From contig NZ_CP102850.1 of assembly GCF_024734075.1 (NCBI RefSeq), forward strand, positions 4,154,001 to 4,218,000: a DNA stretch of 64,000 nucleotides, read 5' to 3'. Below, piece by piece: positions 63,882 to 64,000 of this stretch (position 1 is the stretch's first letter; each line of letters starts with the position of its first letter). The notes below the pieces were generated by a model. The model was given only the letters and a program-made list of their open reading frames with translations, did no database searches and was not told the DNA's origin. Both the position numbers and the translations under genes were made by a program. This DNA is from Gordonia mangrovi. Its GTDB lineage: Bacteria; Actinomycetota; Actinomycetes; Mycobacteriales; Mycobacteriaceae.

Positions 63882-64000
63882 TCAGGCGCCGGTCACCACC
63901 AGCCCGATCAGCGTCAGGTTGAGCAGCACGATCAACACCGACGCGATGCCCGCGGTCAGCCGCAGCGGCCATCCGTCGGTGAACTCACCCATCAGCGACC
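63882..64000 (-). CDS. C-terminal end of a membrane protein, probably Nramp-type metal transporter (cut by window)
   Basis: Only the last 39 codons are present, from 64000 to a TGA at 63882. They read SLMGEFTDGWPLRLTAGIAS and then LIVLLNLTLIGLVVTGA, a short loop and one hydrophobic helix ending the protein. This resembles the final helix of Nramp/MntH manganese transporters, with the typical MGxFTDG-type loop. It is convergent with the acyl-CoA dehydrogenase gene, their stops adjacent. The assignment is tentative. Confidence 0.45.
   Translation of the reverse strand, partial: SLMGEFTDGWPLRLTAGIASVLIVLLNLTLIGLVVTGA

Overview
The window is about 64 kb of very GC-rich, gene-dense chromosome from a mycolic-acid actinobacterium (Mycobacteriales). 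Gordonia is the most likely genus, with Rhodococcus, Dietzia and Williamsia-type relatives as alternatives. This rests on gene content and order recalled from Mycobacterium tuberculosis (dnaE2, imuA'-imuB, folD/DUF3017, metA/metC, sdhCDAB, cdd-deoA-add, upp, punA-pmmB, amiB1, lpdA, glpD2, nei, lhr). It is also supported by actinobacterial LexA and IdeR-type boxes, a SAM-IV riboswitch, a PE-PPE-domain hydrolase and T7SS-like proteins. Genus assignment is inference. No rRNA, tRNA, CRISPR array, insertion sequence or prophage was seen, and the whole window reads as core chromosome.

Layout. (1) 1-2547: tail of a LuxR-type regulator, a membrane Ser/Thr kinase, and an Rv2578c-type radical SAM protein. 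(2) 2570-12404: an SOS mutasome region. A LexA box precedes imuA'-imuB and a second, perfect LexA box precedes dnaE2. Between them lie a D-amino-acid-type PLP enzyme, a two-domain acyl-CoA reductase-like SDR protein and a GNAT acetyltransferase; a 24-bp palindrome sits between the last two. (3) 12441-17123: DUF167 protein, TrmL, a threonine dehydratase-like enzyme, folD-DUF3017, and an Hsp70-like membrane protein. (4) 17187-19915: metY-metX under a SAM-IV riboswitch. (5) 20157-25036: secreted PE-PPE hydrolase, MFS exporter, bacterioferritin and its ferredoxin (two iron-box-like sites), exonuclease III. (6) 25062-32529: trpS, YihY protein, DacB-type D,D-carboxypeptidase, an Lrp/aminotransferase/aldehyde dehydrogenase cluster, and an MmpS-like secreted protein. 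(7) 32663-36098: sdhCDAB. (8) 36323-47929: nucleoside and base salvage genes (cdd-deoA-add, upp, punA-pmmB), interrupted by an Rv3311-like acidic protein and a T7SS-like NlpC/P60 pair, then an enoyl-CoA isomerase-like protein and an M20 amidohydrolase. (9) 47958-53956: gamma-glutamylcyclotransferase-like protein, lpdA, divergent glpK/glpD, PPOX protein. (10) 54070-59518: nei and lhr. (11) 59567-62510: cbiMNQO cobalt ECF importer under a cobalamin riboswitch. (12) 62655-64000: an acyl-CoA dehydrogenase and the tail of a probable Nramp transporter.

How the genes work together. The DNA-damage genes (imuA', imuB, dnaE2, and separately xthA, nei, lhr) cover error-prone bypass and base-damage repair. 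metY-metX and cbiMNQO are two metabolite-sensing circuits, for SAM and B12. Iron-box-like sites near bfd and in the sdhC/cdd intergenic region suggest iron control of iron storage release and possibly of respiration. The salvage genes form a pathway from nucleosides to bases plus pentose phosphate, with pmmB placed where a phosphopentomutase would be useful.

I found no clear candidate for an entirely new defence or mobile system. The most unusual items are the WXG-like/NlpC-P60 protein coupled to an EspC-like protein, the Hsp70-like domain tethered to a Pro/Thr-rich exterior tail, the 14-bp inverted repeat upstream of the mutasome operon, and the palindromic operator at 8360-8383.
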